DNA from: Fischerella sp. PCC 9605 | GTDB taxonomy: Bacteria; Cyanobacteriota; Cyanobacteriia; Cyanobacteriales; Nostocaceae | Assembly: GCF_000517105.1 (NCBI RefSeq) | Contig: NZ_KI912149.1 | Span: 1,079,946-1,143,945, forward strand | Direction: 5' to 3' | Length of the DNA: 64,000 nt | Shown here: positions 52,454 to 61,799 of the stretch, piece by piece | How positions within the stretch are numbered: position 1 is the first letter of the stretch | How the letters are laid out: each line of letters begins with the position of its first letter | Made by a program: the position numbers and the translations under genes | The notes under the pieces: model-generated | Told to the model about the DNA's origin: nothing | Databases searched by the model: none | Seen by the model: only the letters and a program-made list of their open reading frames with translations

Positions 52454-53836
52454 TCAAATGGCGCGAGAGAATTTTTGATCCCGCATGATTCGATGGGCAT
52501 CAAAAATAACGGCAATATTTCTGACTAATAACCGGCCGATTTCGGTGATGCCAATCTCGTTATTTGATAAGGTAACTAATCCATCTGCTTCTAGATTTTT
52601 CAATGCTTTGATTTCTTTAGAGAAATACTCATCAAAACAAATGTGATACTTGTTTTCAATGTCTTGTTTATGCAGCTTGGCGTGAGACATGATACGCATA
52701 ATTACATCCCGTCTGATCGTGTCATCCCAATTCAGTTTGATGCCTTTAGCGATGGGTAACTGTCCTGCATCAATTGCCTGGTAATAATCACTTAATCGTT
52801 TGTGATTTTGAGCATAGGCATCTTCTAGCATACTGACGGATGTAGCATCAAAACCAAAGAGTTCTGCTTGCGCCCAAGTAGTATAGCCTTGAAAGTTGCG
52901 CTTGAGTGTGTAGTTGCGTTGAGCGATCGCTAATTCATCATGGGGTTTGGCAAAATGATCCATGCCAATGAAGAGATACTTGCTATTCGTCAGTTCCTCA
53001 ATGGTCATTTTCAAAATCTCTAACTTCTCCTGCGGTCGTGGTAGCGCATCCTTGCAAATATTTTTTTGCACTGGCTTCAGCCACGGCACGTAGGCAAAGT
53101 TAAAGACTGCAATGCGATCTGGGTCTAATTCTATGGTCTTTTTAATTGTCTCCTTGAAGCTCTGGTGAGTTTGATACGGTAGACCATAAATTAGGTCTAC
53201 ATTCACACTTTGAAACCCCGCTTCCCTAATCCAGTCCACGATCTCAAACAGCATTTCCTCTGACTGGACGCGATTCACAGCCGCTTGCACCTGCGGATTA
53301 AAATCTTGAATGCCAAAACTAATGCGGTTAAAGCCAATCTCTTTAAGAAAGAAAATGTAGTTTTTCTCTACATAGCGGGGATTAATTTCTATTGAGACTT
53401 CTGCTTGTGGGTCGATGCTGAAGTGGCGAGTTATATTGTTCCACAACTGTTCTACCCGTTCCAGACTTAAGTAATTCGGAGTTCCTCCACCCCAATGCAT
53501 CTGAACTACTTTGCGATCTGCATCAAGCAAAGATGCTGTGTTCCTGATTTCTCGACCTACATATTCTAGGTAAGGTTTGACAATATTTTTGTTGTTGGAA
53601 ATTACTACGTTACAGCCACAGAAGTAGCAAGCACTCTGGCAAAAGGGTATGTGAAAATACAAAGACAGAGGCGTTTTCCTTTGATTGGAAGTGGCGATCG
53701 CATCTCGAAAATCAGCTTCAGTAAATGTTTCGGTTAGTTCTGTAGCGGGTGGGTAACTGGTGTATCTGGGTGTGGGAATATCGTACTTCTTGATGATATC
53801 AATGTCGAACTTCACACCAGGAATTTGAAAAACCAT
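52454..53836 (-). CDS. hemN: Oxygen-independent coproporphyrinogen III oxidase
   Basis: Radical-SAM enzyme that converts coproporphyrinogen III to protoporphyrinogen IX without oxygen. The 4Fe-4S/SAM motif C-Q-S-A-C-Y-F-C-G-C places ligands at Cys66, Cys70 and Cys73, preceded by L-Y-F-H-I-P-F. G-G-G-T-P-N and the HemN-specific C-terminal domain are intact over 460 residues. The gene is downstream of heme oxygenase on the same strand but separated by a 338-base gap that holds a 239-bp miniature element. In Synechocystis the equivalent genes form one low-oxygen operon with chlA-II and ho2. Confidence 0.95.
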   Translation of the reverse strand: MVFQIPGVKFDIDIIKKYDIPTPRYTSYPPATELTETFTEADFRDAIATSNQRKTPLSLYFHIPFCQSACYFCGCNVVISNNKNIVKPYLEYVGREIRNTASLLDADRKVVQMHWGGGTPNYLSLERVEQLWNNITRHFSIDPQAEVSIEINPRYVEKNYIFFLKEIGFNRISFGIQDFNPQVQAAVNRVQSEEMLFEIVDWIREAGFQSVNVDLIYGLPYQTHQSFKETIKKTIELDPDRIAVFNFAYVPWLKPVQKNICKDALPRPQEKLEILKMTIEELTNSKYLFIGMDHFAKPHDELAIAQRNYTLKRNFQGYTTWAQAELFGFDATSVSMLEDAYAQNHKRLSDYYQAIDAGQLPIAKGIKLNWDDTIRRDVIMRIMSHAKLHKQDIENKYHICFDEYFSKEIKALKNLEADGLVTLSNNEIGITEIGRLLVRNIAVIFDAHRIMRDQKFSRAI

Positions 53837-53895
53837 TGAGTTGTTTCCAGTGAATATATTACTTTAAAGATGAAGGGATAAGGGTTAAAGGGTAC

Positions 53896-54134
53896 CCCTG
53901 TCAAGGCGTAAGTCTTGAAATGAGTTTTTCTTGGTGTCCCTTCGCTGCGCTCGAGGGCAAGCTTAGTGTCTTGGTGAGACCAGCCCCCGTCTTGGCTTCT
54001 GCCTTTAGGGGGGACTGGCGAACCCGAAGGGTGGTGAAAAAATCATTTTTGAAACACTAAGACACCAAGACACAAAGAAGAAAATAGTCTTGTTGACTGA
54101 GATTTGGGTTCGTTTTTTACCCACCTTGACAGGG
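53896..54134. mobile_element. 239-bp element with 11-bp perfect terminal repeats
   Basis: CCCTGTCAAGG at the left end and CCTTGACAGGG at the right end are exact inverted copies. The outer parts match 31222-31361. The middle (about 53939-54045) carries a different repeat (CCCTTCGCTGCGCTCGAGGG, GGGGGGACTGGCGAACCC) also seen inverted at 45600-45720, so one repeat has inserted into another. It occupies most of the heme oxygenase-hemN gap. Confidence 0.82.
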
Positions 54135-54174
54135 CTAGGGTTAAAGGGGGTTAAAAACCTTTTCCCTTTGCCCT

Positions 54175-54900
54175 TTACCCTTTTCCCACATTAGTTAGTT
54201 CGGTGCTACCACTGTTATGTCCACGGGTTAAGGCATTAAACAAGACTTGACCAATTGCTTGAATTAAATTTCCTTCCAGTTCTTGAGCTATCTGCATATT
54301 GAACCAGAACGCGTTATTAGCTTCTGCGACAATCTTTTCTGCTGTGGCATCGTCGATAGGTAGTGCGTCTAATGCCTGACGATATTTGTCTTTAAAAGCC
54401 TTTTTATCAGGAATTTCCTCAAAATTGTAAAAAGACGTACCTTGGTAATCTTCTAACTTCAAGGCTGACTGAGCAATTTTCTGTAACATTTGACCGCCAG
54501 AAAGATCGCCCATGTAGCGGGTATAGGCATGTCCGATTAACAATTCAGGTGCAGTAGCAGAAACTTCTCGAATACGGGCAATATAGTTCTGGGCTGCGGG
54601 AGATGGTTTGATTTGCTGCGATCGCCAATCTTTACCATAGTAGAACTCCATGTCTTTCTCTAAAGCGGCTTGACGATTTAGTTCCGGAAAATAAATGCCG
54701 CCAACTACGGCATGATCTTGGTGTCGTTCTATTTCCGCTTCTAGTTCGCTGTAAACGTAATACAAGTTACCTAAAAATTTGGCGAAGCAGCCTCGATCTA
54801 CAACTCCTTTAAGAAAACACTTCATAAATCCCACATTTTCCGCAGCTGTGTGGGATTTATGAGTTCCTGTACGAAGTTTTATGGCTAGATTGCTACTCAT
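54175..54900 (-). CDS. ho: Heme oxygenase
   Basis: Opens heme to biliverdin IX-alpha, CO and iron, the first step of phycobilin synthesis. The 241-residue protein starts M-S-S-N-L-A-I-K-L-R-T-G-T-H-K-S-H-T, with the proximal His at 17, and has Y-M-G-D-L-S-G-G-Q-M in the distal helix. AAGGAA lies before ATG 54900; the longer frame to 54927 is unlikely. Neighbours hemN and acsF make this the probable low-oxygen isoform (Ho2-like), which is inference from context. Confidence 0.94.
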   Translation of the reverse strand: MSSNLAIKLRTGTHKSHTAAENVGFMKCFLKGVVDRGCFAKFLGNLYYVYSELEAEIERHQDHAVVGGIYFPELNRQAALEKDMEFYYGKDWRSQQIKPSPAAQNYIARIREVSATAPELLIGHAYTRYMGDLSGGQMLQKIAQSALKLEDYQGTSFYNFEEIPDKKAFKDKYRQALDALPIDDATAEKIVAEANNAFWFNMQIAQELEGNLIQAIGQVLFNALTRGHNSGSTELTNVGKG

Positions 54901-55307
54901 TGTTTGTTCCTTCATCTCAAAACGCAAGCTGATCCCTACCAGTTCACTGTCAACGCCAGCGTTGAAGAATCGTTATTTAGGTTTAGGAAAGGATCTGCAC
55001 CCGACCGTCAACTGACACCACCACCGATGCAGACCCAAGCCATGTTGATTTCTACCAAAATCATTTAACTATTAATATCTCAATAGTCATATAGTTATTA
55101 ATATTTTTTCATATTTCTCAGGTGATAGCTACAGATACGCCCAGATGAAAGACCCAAAATAGTTGTGAAATAAGCATTCATACCATAATTACTTCCAGTA
55201 GCGAAGCTCATGACTAAAAATGTTTTTCTAAATTAATTTAACAAAATCATCGCCATTAATAAAGTTTTATGTTTTTATAGCTATAAAACGAAAAATTGTA
55301 ATCTCCT
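54901..55307. promoter_or_regulatory. Divergent promoter region of heme oxygenase and acsF
   Basis: Some 400 bases between two divergent genes of the same pathway. TAACTAT (55066) and ATAGTTA (55091) form an inverted repeat in AT-rich DNA, with TTAATAT following each arm; this could be a regulator site. In Synechocystis the MarR-type ChlR activates the equivalent operon at low oxygen; no chlR gene is visible in the window. Confidence 0.4.
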
Positions 55308-56384
55308 ATGGTTAAGTCTCTTCCCACCCCACAGCCGGATTTGCTGAAGCCAGGTATTAAAGCGCCGGTTAAGGAAACATTATTAACACCCCGGTTTTAC
55401 ACCACTGACTTTGACGCAGTGGCGCAGATGGACATTTCGGCGAATGAAACTGAGTTGCAGGCAATTGTCCAGGAATTGCGGACTGACTATAATCGCCATC
55501 ACTTCGTGCGTGATGAAGAGTTTCAGCAGAATTGGGATCGCATTGACGGGGAAAAGCGTCTCGCATTTATTGACTTTTTGGAACGTTCCTGCACTTCCGA
55601 GTTTTCCGGATTTCTACTGTTTAAAGAGTTATCGCGCCGACTCAAAGATCGCAATCCCATTTTGTCAGAAGCCTTTGGTTTTATGGCGCGGGATGAGGCA
55701 CGTCATGCGGGATTTTTGAATAAAGCAATGGCGGATTTTAATCTTTCCCTAGATTTGGGCTACTTGACTAAATACCGTACTTACACTTTCTTTCCTCCTG
55801 AGTGGATTATCTATACTGTCTACCTATCTGAAAAAATTGGTTACTGGCGCTACATCATTATGTATCGCCATTTAGAGAAACATCCAGAAAATCAATATTA
55901 TCCACTGTTCCGTTACTTTGAGAGTTGGTGTCAGGATGAGAACCGTCACGGAGACTTCTTTAAAGCGCTACTGCGATCGCAACCTCAGTTGTGGAACAAC
56001 TGGAAAGCGCGTTTGTGGGTACGTTTCTTTTTGCTATCGGTGTTTGCCACCCATACTTTGACAGTATTTGAACGGGCAAACTTTTATCAATCTATAGGCA
56101 TAGATCCGCAACAGTACAACATTCAAGTCATTGACAAGACAAACGAAACCTCCGCACGGGCATTTCCGGTGATATTGAATACTAGACACCCAGCTTTTTT
56201 TGATCGGCTGGAAAAGTGTTCAGACAATAATCTCAAGCTGGCAGAAATTAACAACAGCGATCGCCCAGGTATTGTGAAGTTTTTCCAAAAATTACCCCTC
56301 ATCCTCTCCACAACCTGGCATTTACTGCGGCTTTACTTGATCAAACCCATTGATGCAGAAACATTGCGAGGAATAGTTAATTAA
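55308..56384 (+). CDS. acsF: Mg-protoporphyrin IX monomethyl ester oxidative cyclase
   Basis: Forms the isocyclic ring of chlorophyll using oxygen and a di-iron centre. Two iron motifs are clear: [12 protein letters not shown] and [22 protein letters not shown] near the N-terminus is typical. At 358 residues it is full length. Its place beside heme oxygenase and hemN matches the chlA-II/acsF-II micro-oxic isoform of other cyanobacteria; a second, main copy is expected elsewhere in the genome. Confidence 0.95.
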   Translation: MVKSLPTPQPDLLKPGIKAPVKETLLTPRFYTTDFDAVAQMDISANETELQAIVQELRTDYNRHHFVRDEEFQQNWDRIDGEKRLAFIDFLERSCTSEFSGFLLFKELSRRLKDRNPILSEAFGFMARDEARHAGFLNKAMADFNLSLDLGYLTKYRTYTFFPPEWIIYTVYLSEKIGYWRYIIMYRHLEKHPENQYYPLFRYFESWCQDENRHGDFFKALLRSQPQLWNNWKARLWVRFFLLSVFATHTLTVFERANFYQSIGIDPQQYNIQVIDKTNETSARAFPVILNTRHPAFFDRLEKCSDNNLKLAEINNSDRPGIVKFFQKLPLILSTTWHLLRLYLIKPIDAETLRGIVN

Positions 56385-56592
56385 ATTGTTGGTGGTTGGG
56401 GTTGTTGGTCGTTGGTCGTTGGTGGTTCCAAATAACAAACAACTAACAACAAACAACAATCAGGAGAGTTGCTTTGATTTGTAACAGATGCGTGATGCAT
56501 TTTGCGATCGCATCCGTTACAAAGTGTTGTCATCAAACGCTCTTTTGTGAAAGAGCGCTACCGTTATTAAAGACACGATCTGGAGAGCAACC
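56385..56592. repeat. Simple repeats and two hairpins downstream of acsF
   Basis: TTGTTGGTGGTTGG units pair with inverted AACAACAAACAACAA units (56387-56460). The stem TTTGTAAC-A-GATGCG / CGCATC-C-GTTACAAA spans 56478-56523. The stem CGCTCTTT/AAAGAGCG lies at 56538-56557. These may end the acsF transcript. Confidence 0.75.
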
Positions 56593-58017
56593 TTGCCTGA
56601 TTCGATTCAACATGCCCAACCAAGACTAGAGTTTATTCCGCAACGCTTTAACCCAGTTGTACTCCAGCTTACCCAGTGGTTGCTGCCTTTTTTGCTACGG
56701 CTTCGGCTTCGACCGTGGTTACCAGCTGGGATTTCACGCATTGAAGTTAAGAATGCGGAAATTTTAGCCGAATTATATCAACAATTCCAGGCTGGTAAAG
56801 TTCGCTTTTTGATGGCATTTCGCCATCCAGAGGTAGACGATCCACTTTGTATGTTCTACCTACTTTCCCGAGTGGTGCCACGAGTTGCCCGCAAGCAAGG
56901 AATTTGGCTGCAATACCCAATTCATTCACACTTCATCTACGAACGGGGGATGCTGCTGTGGGCGGGAGATTGGCTAGGTTGGTTTTTCTCTCATTTGGGG
57001 GGTACTTCCATTCGTCGAGGTAAGCGACTTGATCGGCTTGGTATTCAAACTGCGCGGGATTTGTTTGCTAATGGCAAAATGCCGATCGCAGTTGCACCCG
57101 AAGGTGCTACCAATGGTCATAGTGGAATTGTTAGCCCATTAGAACCCGGTGTTGCTCAGTTAGGGTTTTGGTGTGTTGAAGACTTGCACAAAGCGAATCG
57201 TTCAGAAAAAGTTTTGATTGTACCCATCTCTATCCAGTATTCCTACATTGAGCCACCTTGGTCAAAACTGGATTGGCTGTTGAGTAAACTGGAAGCTGAC
57301 TGTGGTTTGTCAGTGCAGTGCATCGATCAGTCTGATGTATCCAACCCGGAAGAGATTTTCTATCAACGCCTCTTGCGCCTAGCAGAACATCTCTTAACAG
57401 AGATGGAAAATTTTTATCGGCGGTTCTATCATCAAAACCTACCCGAACCTATCTCAATCGCTACTGACAAAACTGCCAATCCCAATCAGGTACTGGTGGC
57501 AAGACTTCACCGCTTGCAGGATACAGCTTTAAAAGTCGCTGAACAATATTTTGAATTACAACCACACGGAAATTTTATCGACCGTTGTCGCCGCTTGGAG
57601 GAAGCTGGCTGGAGTTACATTTACCGAGATGATATCCCAGAATTAAATGCTTTACCACGCTTCAAACGAGGGCTTGCAGACTGGGTTGCAGCTGAAGCAG
57701 ACTTGCGGATGCGGCATATGCGTTTGGTGGAAAGTTTTGTCGCAGTCACCGGAACCTATGTGCAGGAAAAGCCTACGGCTGAACGATTTGCGGAAATAGC
57801 GCTATTGATATTCGATACGATCGCTCGCATCACGAGTAACAAAAAACTGCCCGGACGTCCCCGGCTTGGTTGGCGACAGGTACAGATGGCAGTTGGTGAA
57901 CCCATCTCAGTCACAGAATACTGGTCAACTTATCAATCCGATCGTCGTGCAGCAAGAGTTGCGGTTACTGAACTGACGCAAAAACTACATAGCGCTTTAG
58001 AAAAGTTGATTTCATGA
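56593..58017 (+). CDS. 1-acylglycerol-3-phosphate acyltransferase-like protein (PlsC superfamily)
   Basis: Predicted to transfer fatty acyl groups to lysophosphatidic acid or a related acceptor at the membrane. The PlsC domain shows the HxxxxD motif as F-R-H-P-E-V-D-D-P, the glycerophosphate-binding V-A-P-E-G-A-T-N and G-G-T-S-I-R-R-G. Hydrophobic helices lie at about 22-45 and 120-135. The C-terminal half (about 240 residues) is an extra helical domain not found in short PlsC enzymes. The start is a TTG at 56593 with GGAGAG about nine bases upstream. Not linked to other lipid genes here. Confidence 0.85.
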   Translation: MPDSIQHAQPRLEFIPQRFNPVVLQLTQWLLPFLLRLRLRPWLPAGISRIEVKNAEILAELYQQFQAGKVRFLMAFRHPEVDDPLCMFYLLSRVVPRVARKQGIWLQYPIHSHFIYERGMLLWAGDWLGWFFSHLGGTSIRRGKRLDRLGIQTARDLFANGKMPIAVAPEGATNGHSGIVSPLEPGVAQLGFWCVEDLHKANRSEKVLIVPISIQYSYIEPPWSKLDWLLSKLEADCGLSVQCIDQSDVSNPEEIFYQRLLRLAEHLLTEMENFYRRFYHQNLPEPISIATDKTANPNQVLVARLHRLQDTALKVAEQYFELQPHGNFIDRCRRLEEAGWSYIYRDDIPELNALPRFKRGLADWVAAEADLRMRHMRLVESFVAVTGTYVQEKPTAERFAEIALLIFDTIARITSNKKLPGRPRLGWRQVQMAVGEPISVTEYWSTYQSDRRAARVAVTELTQKLHSALEKLIS

Positions 58018-58080
58018 TCGTTCACTCAATTAGTAGCTAAGCTAAAAGGCATTTAATTTGCATTCTCAAAAAAATCAAAC

Positions 58081-58140
58081 TCTTGTGGGGTGGGCGTCTC
58101 GCCCGCCCTGATTATGCAACTTAAATGCACATCAGCTTAA
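58081..58140. repeat. 60-bp dispersed repeat, copy 2
   Basis: Same orientation and length as the copy at 6981-7040, starting TCTTGTGGGGTGGGC and including ATGCAACTTA. About three quarters of positions match. Confidence 0.7.
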
Positions 58141-58181
58141 TCCCAGATTTACTAAGCACCCTAAATCCTTACACCCTTCTC

Positions 58182-58230
58182 CAGCCCACCCAGTCTGGAA
58201 ATTTTCTGAAACTGAGTGGGCTGATTTTTT
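58182..58230 (+). terminator. Strong terminator downstream of the acyltransferase
   Basis: CAGCCCACCCAGT and ACTGAGTGGGCTG pair with one mismatch around a 16-base loop and are followed by ATTTTTT. Confidence 0.9.
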
Positions 58231-58421
58231 ATGGCATCAACTCGTCACACAAGCGATCGCCATAGACGCGCAGCTGTCGCCAACTAACTTTAATAAGTAA
58301 TAAGTAGCTTTTATTGATACTATTTACCTTTATGTGTCAAGTTGTATTGACTCTTTGTAACAATATTGTTATATTTATTTACATAAGTTAGCAACAAGAA
58401 AACAAAACGGAGAAACAAACC

Positions 58422-58592
58422 ATGTACACCACAGTTAACGAAGATGGCATTCTCAACAACTACGCAACTGAACCTGAAATGTATTACGCTGCTTACCCCT
58501 CTCCTGAACAGCAAAATCGCTATGCTTTGGCTGGTGCAGTTGCGGCCTTATTCGTCACCGCTGTAATTTTGGTTGCTTTTGTGGTTAGCTAA
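58422..58592 (+). CDS. psb34: Small photosystem II-associated membrane protein (Psb34-like)
   Basis: A 56-residue protein starting M-Y-T-T-V-N-E-D-G-I-L-N-N-Y-A, with Y-P-S-P-E-Q-Q-N-R-Y before one membrane helix (A-L-A-G-A-V-A-A-L-F-V-T-A-V-I-L-V-A-F-V-V-S). This matches, as I recall it, the single-helix Psb34 family of cyanobacteria, which associates with photosystem II assembly intermediates. CGGAGAAA lies 10 bases before the ATG. The strong ribosome site and short monocistronic layout suit a highly expressed gene. Confidence 0.78.
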   Translation: MYTTVNEDGILNNYATEPEMYYAAYPSPEQQNRYALAGAVAALFVTAVILVAFVVS

Positions 58593-58910
58593 TTGAAATA
58601 ACTTGCGCGCGCGTATTAATAACAAACTTTGACACGAAGGCGTTGGTTGTTGATTGTTGCAAACAACAAAAAAACTAATAACAACCAACTAACAATTATT
58701 TATACCGCTCTAATTCAGTAATGCGGTAACTGTATCTTTTATCTCCCATCACATCAATAAATATACTTCTCCTAATTCCTAACCTCGGCGTCATAGCTGA
58801 GGTTATTTATTTTTACTGTCAAAATTGACACTAATATACTAATATTTATTTTTCTACAAATTTAAGCGATCGCTAGATGCAAAAATGCTTGGCAACCTAT
58901 AATCGACTAA
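58593..58910. other. Intergenic region with simple repeats
   Basis: Begins with a short CGCGCG run, then TTGGTTGTTGATTGTTG units paired with inverted AACAACCAAC units (about 58640-58690), and a terminator-like hairpin at 58781. HIP1-like bases lie just before the next gene. No gene seen. Confidence 0.5.
58781..58815 (+). terminator. Terminator-like hairpin
   Basis: AACCTC-GGC and GCT-GAGGTT pair around TCATA and are followed by ATTTATTTTTA. It lies about 190 bases after the Psb34-like stop codon. Confidence 0.7.
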
Positions 58911-60269
58911 GTGTTGGAACCGAGAGATAGAACTGTGGATGCAGTCTTAAAGCGATCGCACGAACTCAAACAAGCCTTAGTCGATTTCGTCTTGGATGCA
59001 GATGGCGAAATGGCAGAAGCGCTGGAAACTTATGCAGCGGCACAGTTACGCCGTGGTGCAGGGGATTCTGTGCAGCAAGAGTTGGCCATTGACAGCTTTG
59101 CAATAGAAGGCAAAGTTGGAGACAAGTCACCACTGGATGTGTTTGTACAAAGTCATCCAGAATTATCAGAGAGCGATCGCAACTTACTTAACAGTTGGCA
59201 TCAGAGTTTCACTGGCTTATTTGCCATCACAAAAATTCTACCTGATGGCTTTGAATTGATGAACTGGCTCACAGCCAAACACTACATCGTCAAACCAAAT
59301 AACACCAAAACACAACAGGAAATGTCTCGGTTGAAAGAGGGTGAAATTTTACTGACTCGCATTTCTCCCATTACCGACACCTATTGGACATTTTCTGGCC
59401 CCTACACACAGATGGGCAAATTAGGTAAACCGAAACTTGCCGTTGCAATTGGAAATTTCAAAGATAACTACAAAAATCACCTTTACAGTGATGCTCCCGA
59501 CTTGCTAGAAGAAGCTTGGCAGTCGGTAGTAAAGTATAATCAGCAGTTTGTTGAGTTTTTTGGTAGCGATGAAGTCACAATGCCTGGATACCAACTCAAC
59601 AAAAAGATAGCTGAACTCCAGGAAATAACGGCAGAGAAAAGTTTAGCAGCGGCAGGTATTGATCCCTCTAAATCATTAGCAGAAATAGCACAAGAAGCAG
59701 GAGTGGACGAAGAGGAAATCAAAACAGCAGCCCAAGAAATGGGTACTGACGCCAAAGTAGTAACCCAATTACTCAATAACAAAACCAGCACTGCCAAGAT
59801 GGTAATGCCAAAAGTTGATTTACCTGCCGAACTCAAGAAAGCAGAAGAGGTGACAGCACTTTCTCATCCTCGTTGGGGGCAGATGTTTTTACCAACCTAC
59901 AATAAAGTCAAAACAATATTAGCAGCAGAGGATTGGCAAAGCATTGAAGGTGCTGAGAAACTCATTCGCCACTATCTGGAAGACAAAAAGATAAATGCTT
60001 TTATCTGGTATCGCTTAGCCGCAGAGTACCCAACTTCACTAGAAAAGATATTGCAAACAGTTCTACAGCGTCCAGAGTTTAGCTTAGAAAATGATTTAGA
60101 TGCACTGTTGCAAGAGTATGGTAAACCTATAGAGCCAGAACTACCAGAAATTGCCAGCGTACCCCTACATTTACATAATCTATTTCAAGAAGCCCTTGGA
60201 GAAGTTCAAAAATCTAAATCCAAGAGTAAAGGGCAAAAGAAGGCAACAAAAGGTTTCCAAAAATTGTAA
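58911..60269 (+). CDS. Conserved cyanobacterial protein of unknown function
   Basis: A 452-residue soluble, largely helical protein with no signal peptide or membrane span. Visible parts are a helical start (V-L-K-R-S-H-E-L-K-Q-A-L-V-D-F-V-L), a mixed region with Y-W-T-F-S-G-P-Y, an acidic helix repeat (S-L-A-E-I-A-Q-E-A-G-V-D-E-E-E-I) and a Lys-rich tail (K-S-K-S-K-S-K-G-Q-K-K-A-T-K). The start is a GTG at 58911 or a second GTG at 58935. I recall similar proteins in other cyanobacteria but no function. The GNAT gene follows 71 bases later and may be cotranscribed. Confidence 0.7.
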   Translation: MLEPRDRTVDAVLKRSHELKQALVDFVLDADGEMAEALETYAAAQLRRGAGDSVQQELAIDSFAIEGKVGDKSPLDVFVQSHPELSESDRNLLNSWHQSFTGLFAITKILPDGFELMNWLTAKHYIVKPNNTKTQQEMSRLKEGEILLTRISPITDTYWTFSGPYTQMGKLGKPKLAVAIGNFKDNYKNHLYSDAPDLLEEAWQSVVKYNQQFVEFFGSDEVTMPGYQLNKKIAELQEITAEKSLAAAGIDPSKSLAEIAQEAGVDEEEIKTAAQEMGTDAKVVTQLLNNKTSTAKMVMPKVDLPAELKKAEEVTALSHPRWGQMFLPTYNKVKTILAAEDWQSIEGAEKLIRHYLEDKKINAFIWYRLAAEYPTSLEKILQTVLQRPEFSLENDLDALLQEYGKPIEPELPEIASVPLHLHNLFQEALGEVQKSKSKSKGQKKATKGFQKL

Positions 60270-60340
60270 GGGGATGCATAAGCAATAGCTAATCTTGCAT
60301 TATGTAGGGAGTTTTCCCTATAAATTGAGGGGAGAAAACA

Positions 60341-61138
60341 GTGAAGGCGCTAAGCATACACGATAAAGATAAAATAGCAGCTTTCCTCCGTCGCCATCCG
60401 TTTCTTCATCTATATTCTCTAGGAGATTTAGACGACTTTTTTTGGCACTACACGGCTTGGTACGCCTTCACCAAAAATGACGAAATTACACAGCTAGCTT
60501 TGCTGTACACTGGAACATCTCTACCTGTTCTGCTGGGACTTTCTGAAGAATCCACAGATTTGATGAAAGATTTGCTGCATTCTATAATTCATTTGTTGCC
60601 AAAGCGGTTTTATGCTCATTTGAGTAGAGATGTGGCAACTGTGCTTGCAGATGACTACCAAATAGTATCGCACGGTCTACATCACAAAATGGCTTTGACC
60701 AATTTGGCAAGTTTAGATGCGTTTGATACTTCAGATGTCATACCCCTGTCAGTTGCAGATGAGGCGGAATTGAAAGAATTCTATCGTGTCAGCTATCCAG
60801 AAAATTGGTTTGAACCGCGTATGCTGGAGACTGGCCATTATTATGGCATCAGGCATGGAGGAGTTCTGATGAGTGCAGCGGGCGTGCATGTGTACTCTCA
60901 ATCTTACAGAGTAGCAGCATTGGGAAACATCGCCACACACCCACAGTTTCGCAAACAAGGATTGGCGAGGGTAGTCTGTGCCAAGCTGTGCCAAAAACTG
61001 TTGCGAAAAGTGGATTACATAGGTTTGAATGTCAAGGCTGATAATAGTAGTGCGATCGCCTGCTACACTAAACTGGGTTTTGAATGCGTCAATACCTATG
61101 AAGAGTATTCCCTCCAGTTAAAGCCAACGGCACTATAG
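60341..61138 (+). CDS. GNAT-family N-acetyltransferase
   Basis: Transfers an acetyl group from acetyl-CoA to an unknown amine. The C-terminal GNAT domain starts near residue 130. Its acetyl-CoA loop is I-A-T-H-P-Q-F-R-K-Q-G-L-A-R-V-V, followed by L-N-V-K-A-D-N-S-S-A-I-A-C-Y-T-K-L-G-F. The N-terminal half is a separate alpha/beta domain (F-L-R-R-H-P-F-L-H-L-Y-S-L-G-D-L), as in two-domain GNATs. GTG start at 60341 with GAGGGGAG upstream. 265 residues. Confidence 0.88.
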   Translation: MKALSIHDKDKIAAFLRRHPFLHLYSLGDLDDFFWHYTAWYAFTKNDEITQLALLYTGTSLPVLLGLSEESTDLMKDLLHSIIHLLPKRFYAHLSRDVATVLADDYQIVSHGLHHKMALTNLASLDAFDTSDVIPLSVADEAELKEFYRVSYPENWFEPRMLETGHYYGIRHGGVLMSAAGVHVYSQSYRVAALGNIATHPQFRKQGLARVVCAKLCQKLLRKVDYIGLNVKADNSSAIACYTKLGFECVNTYEEYSLQLKPTAL

Positions 61139-61239
61139 ATATCCCTAACTTTTCCAAATGCGTCTGTTGAGATTCAAGTCTTCCACAATTCCCAGCATCA
61201 ACTGGATGTTTTCAAAATATTCCCGCATTGGGGTAAAGC

Positions 61240-61485
61240 TTAACATGCTTTTGTATAGCTTCGGTTCAAATAAATCTTCTGGATACTCTGTAGTAGTTGG
61301 GCTGCTTGTTCTGGTGTTAGAGTAGGCTTTTGGGGAGTAGTTTCTTTTTCAGGCGTTGACTCAGACTTAGCAGATAGAAACACCATAGCTTCCTGTGCCC
61401 AAGCCTGTATCTGGGGATTTTGACTTGCTGCTAGCTGTTGACACAATGCGATCGCTTTTGGCTGTTGTCCGGTATGATGATAAGC
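61240..61485 (-). pseudogene. C-terminal remnant of a TPR-like cyanobacterial protein
   Basis: The frame is open from just after an in-frame TAA at about 61486 to a stop at 61240. It reads A-Y-H-H-T-G-Q-Q-P-K-A-I-A-L-C-Q-Q-L, then S-Q-N-P-Q-I-Q-A-W-A-Q-E-A and a Pro/Thr/Lys linker before L-T-P-E-Q-A-A-Q-L-L-Q-S-I. The first part resembles the last helix pair of a TPR-like repeat. There is no good start codon or ribosome site, so the upstream part of the gene appears lost. Confidence 0.5.
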
Positions 61486-61799
61486 TTAGAAGTTAACTAT
61501 TGGTGTCTGGCATTTGTCGTGAAGTTACCGATGAGAGCATAGTTTTGAGTCTGTTCCTATGGCGATCGCCCTACTCATCAAAATCCTTCTGCAAAGAAAA
61601 GTAATTATCTTTATGTGGCAATTTGCTAAGTGACACATGAGATGAAAGCGTTTAAACCCTTAAAAAGGGAATTTTTTACTCTTGTTTGTTCAATTTATGT
61701 CAAGAGCAATGTTACCTTCTCAAGCTGTCCTAAGCCACTAATTCTCATTGATTTCACTCGTTATATATATTCCTGTGAAACGAATTGAGGGCAGCGAAC
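61486..61799. other. Intergenic region before the glycosyltransferase
   Basis: About 310 bases with one HIP1-like site and AT-rich DNA. GAGGG at 61787-61791 is the ribosome site of the next gene. No other feature seen. Confidence 0.4.
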
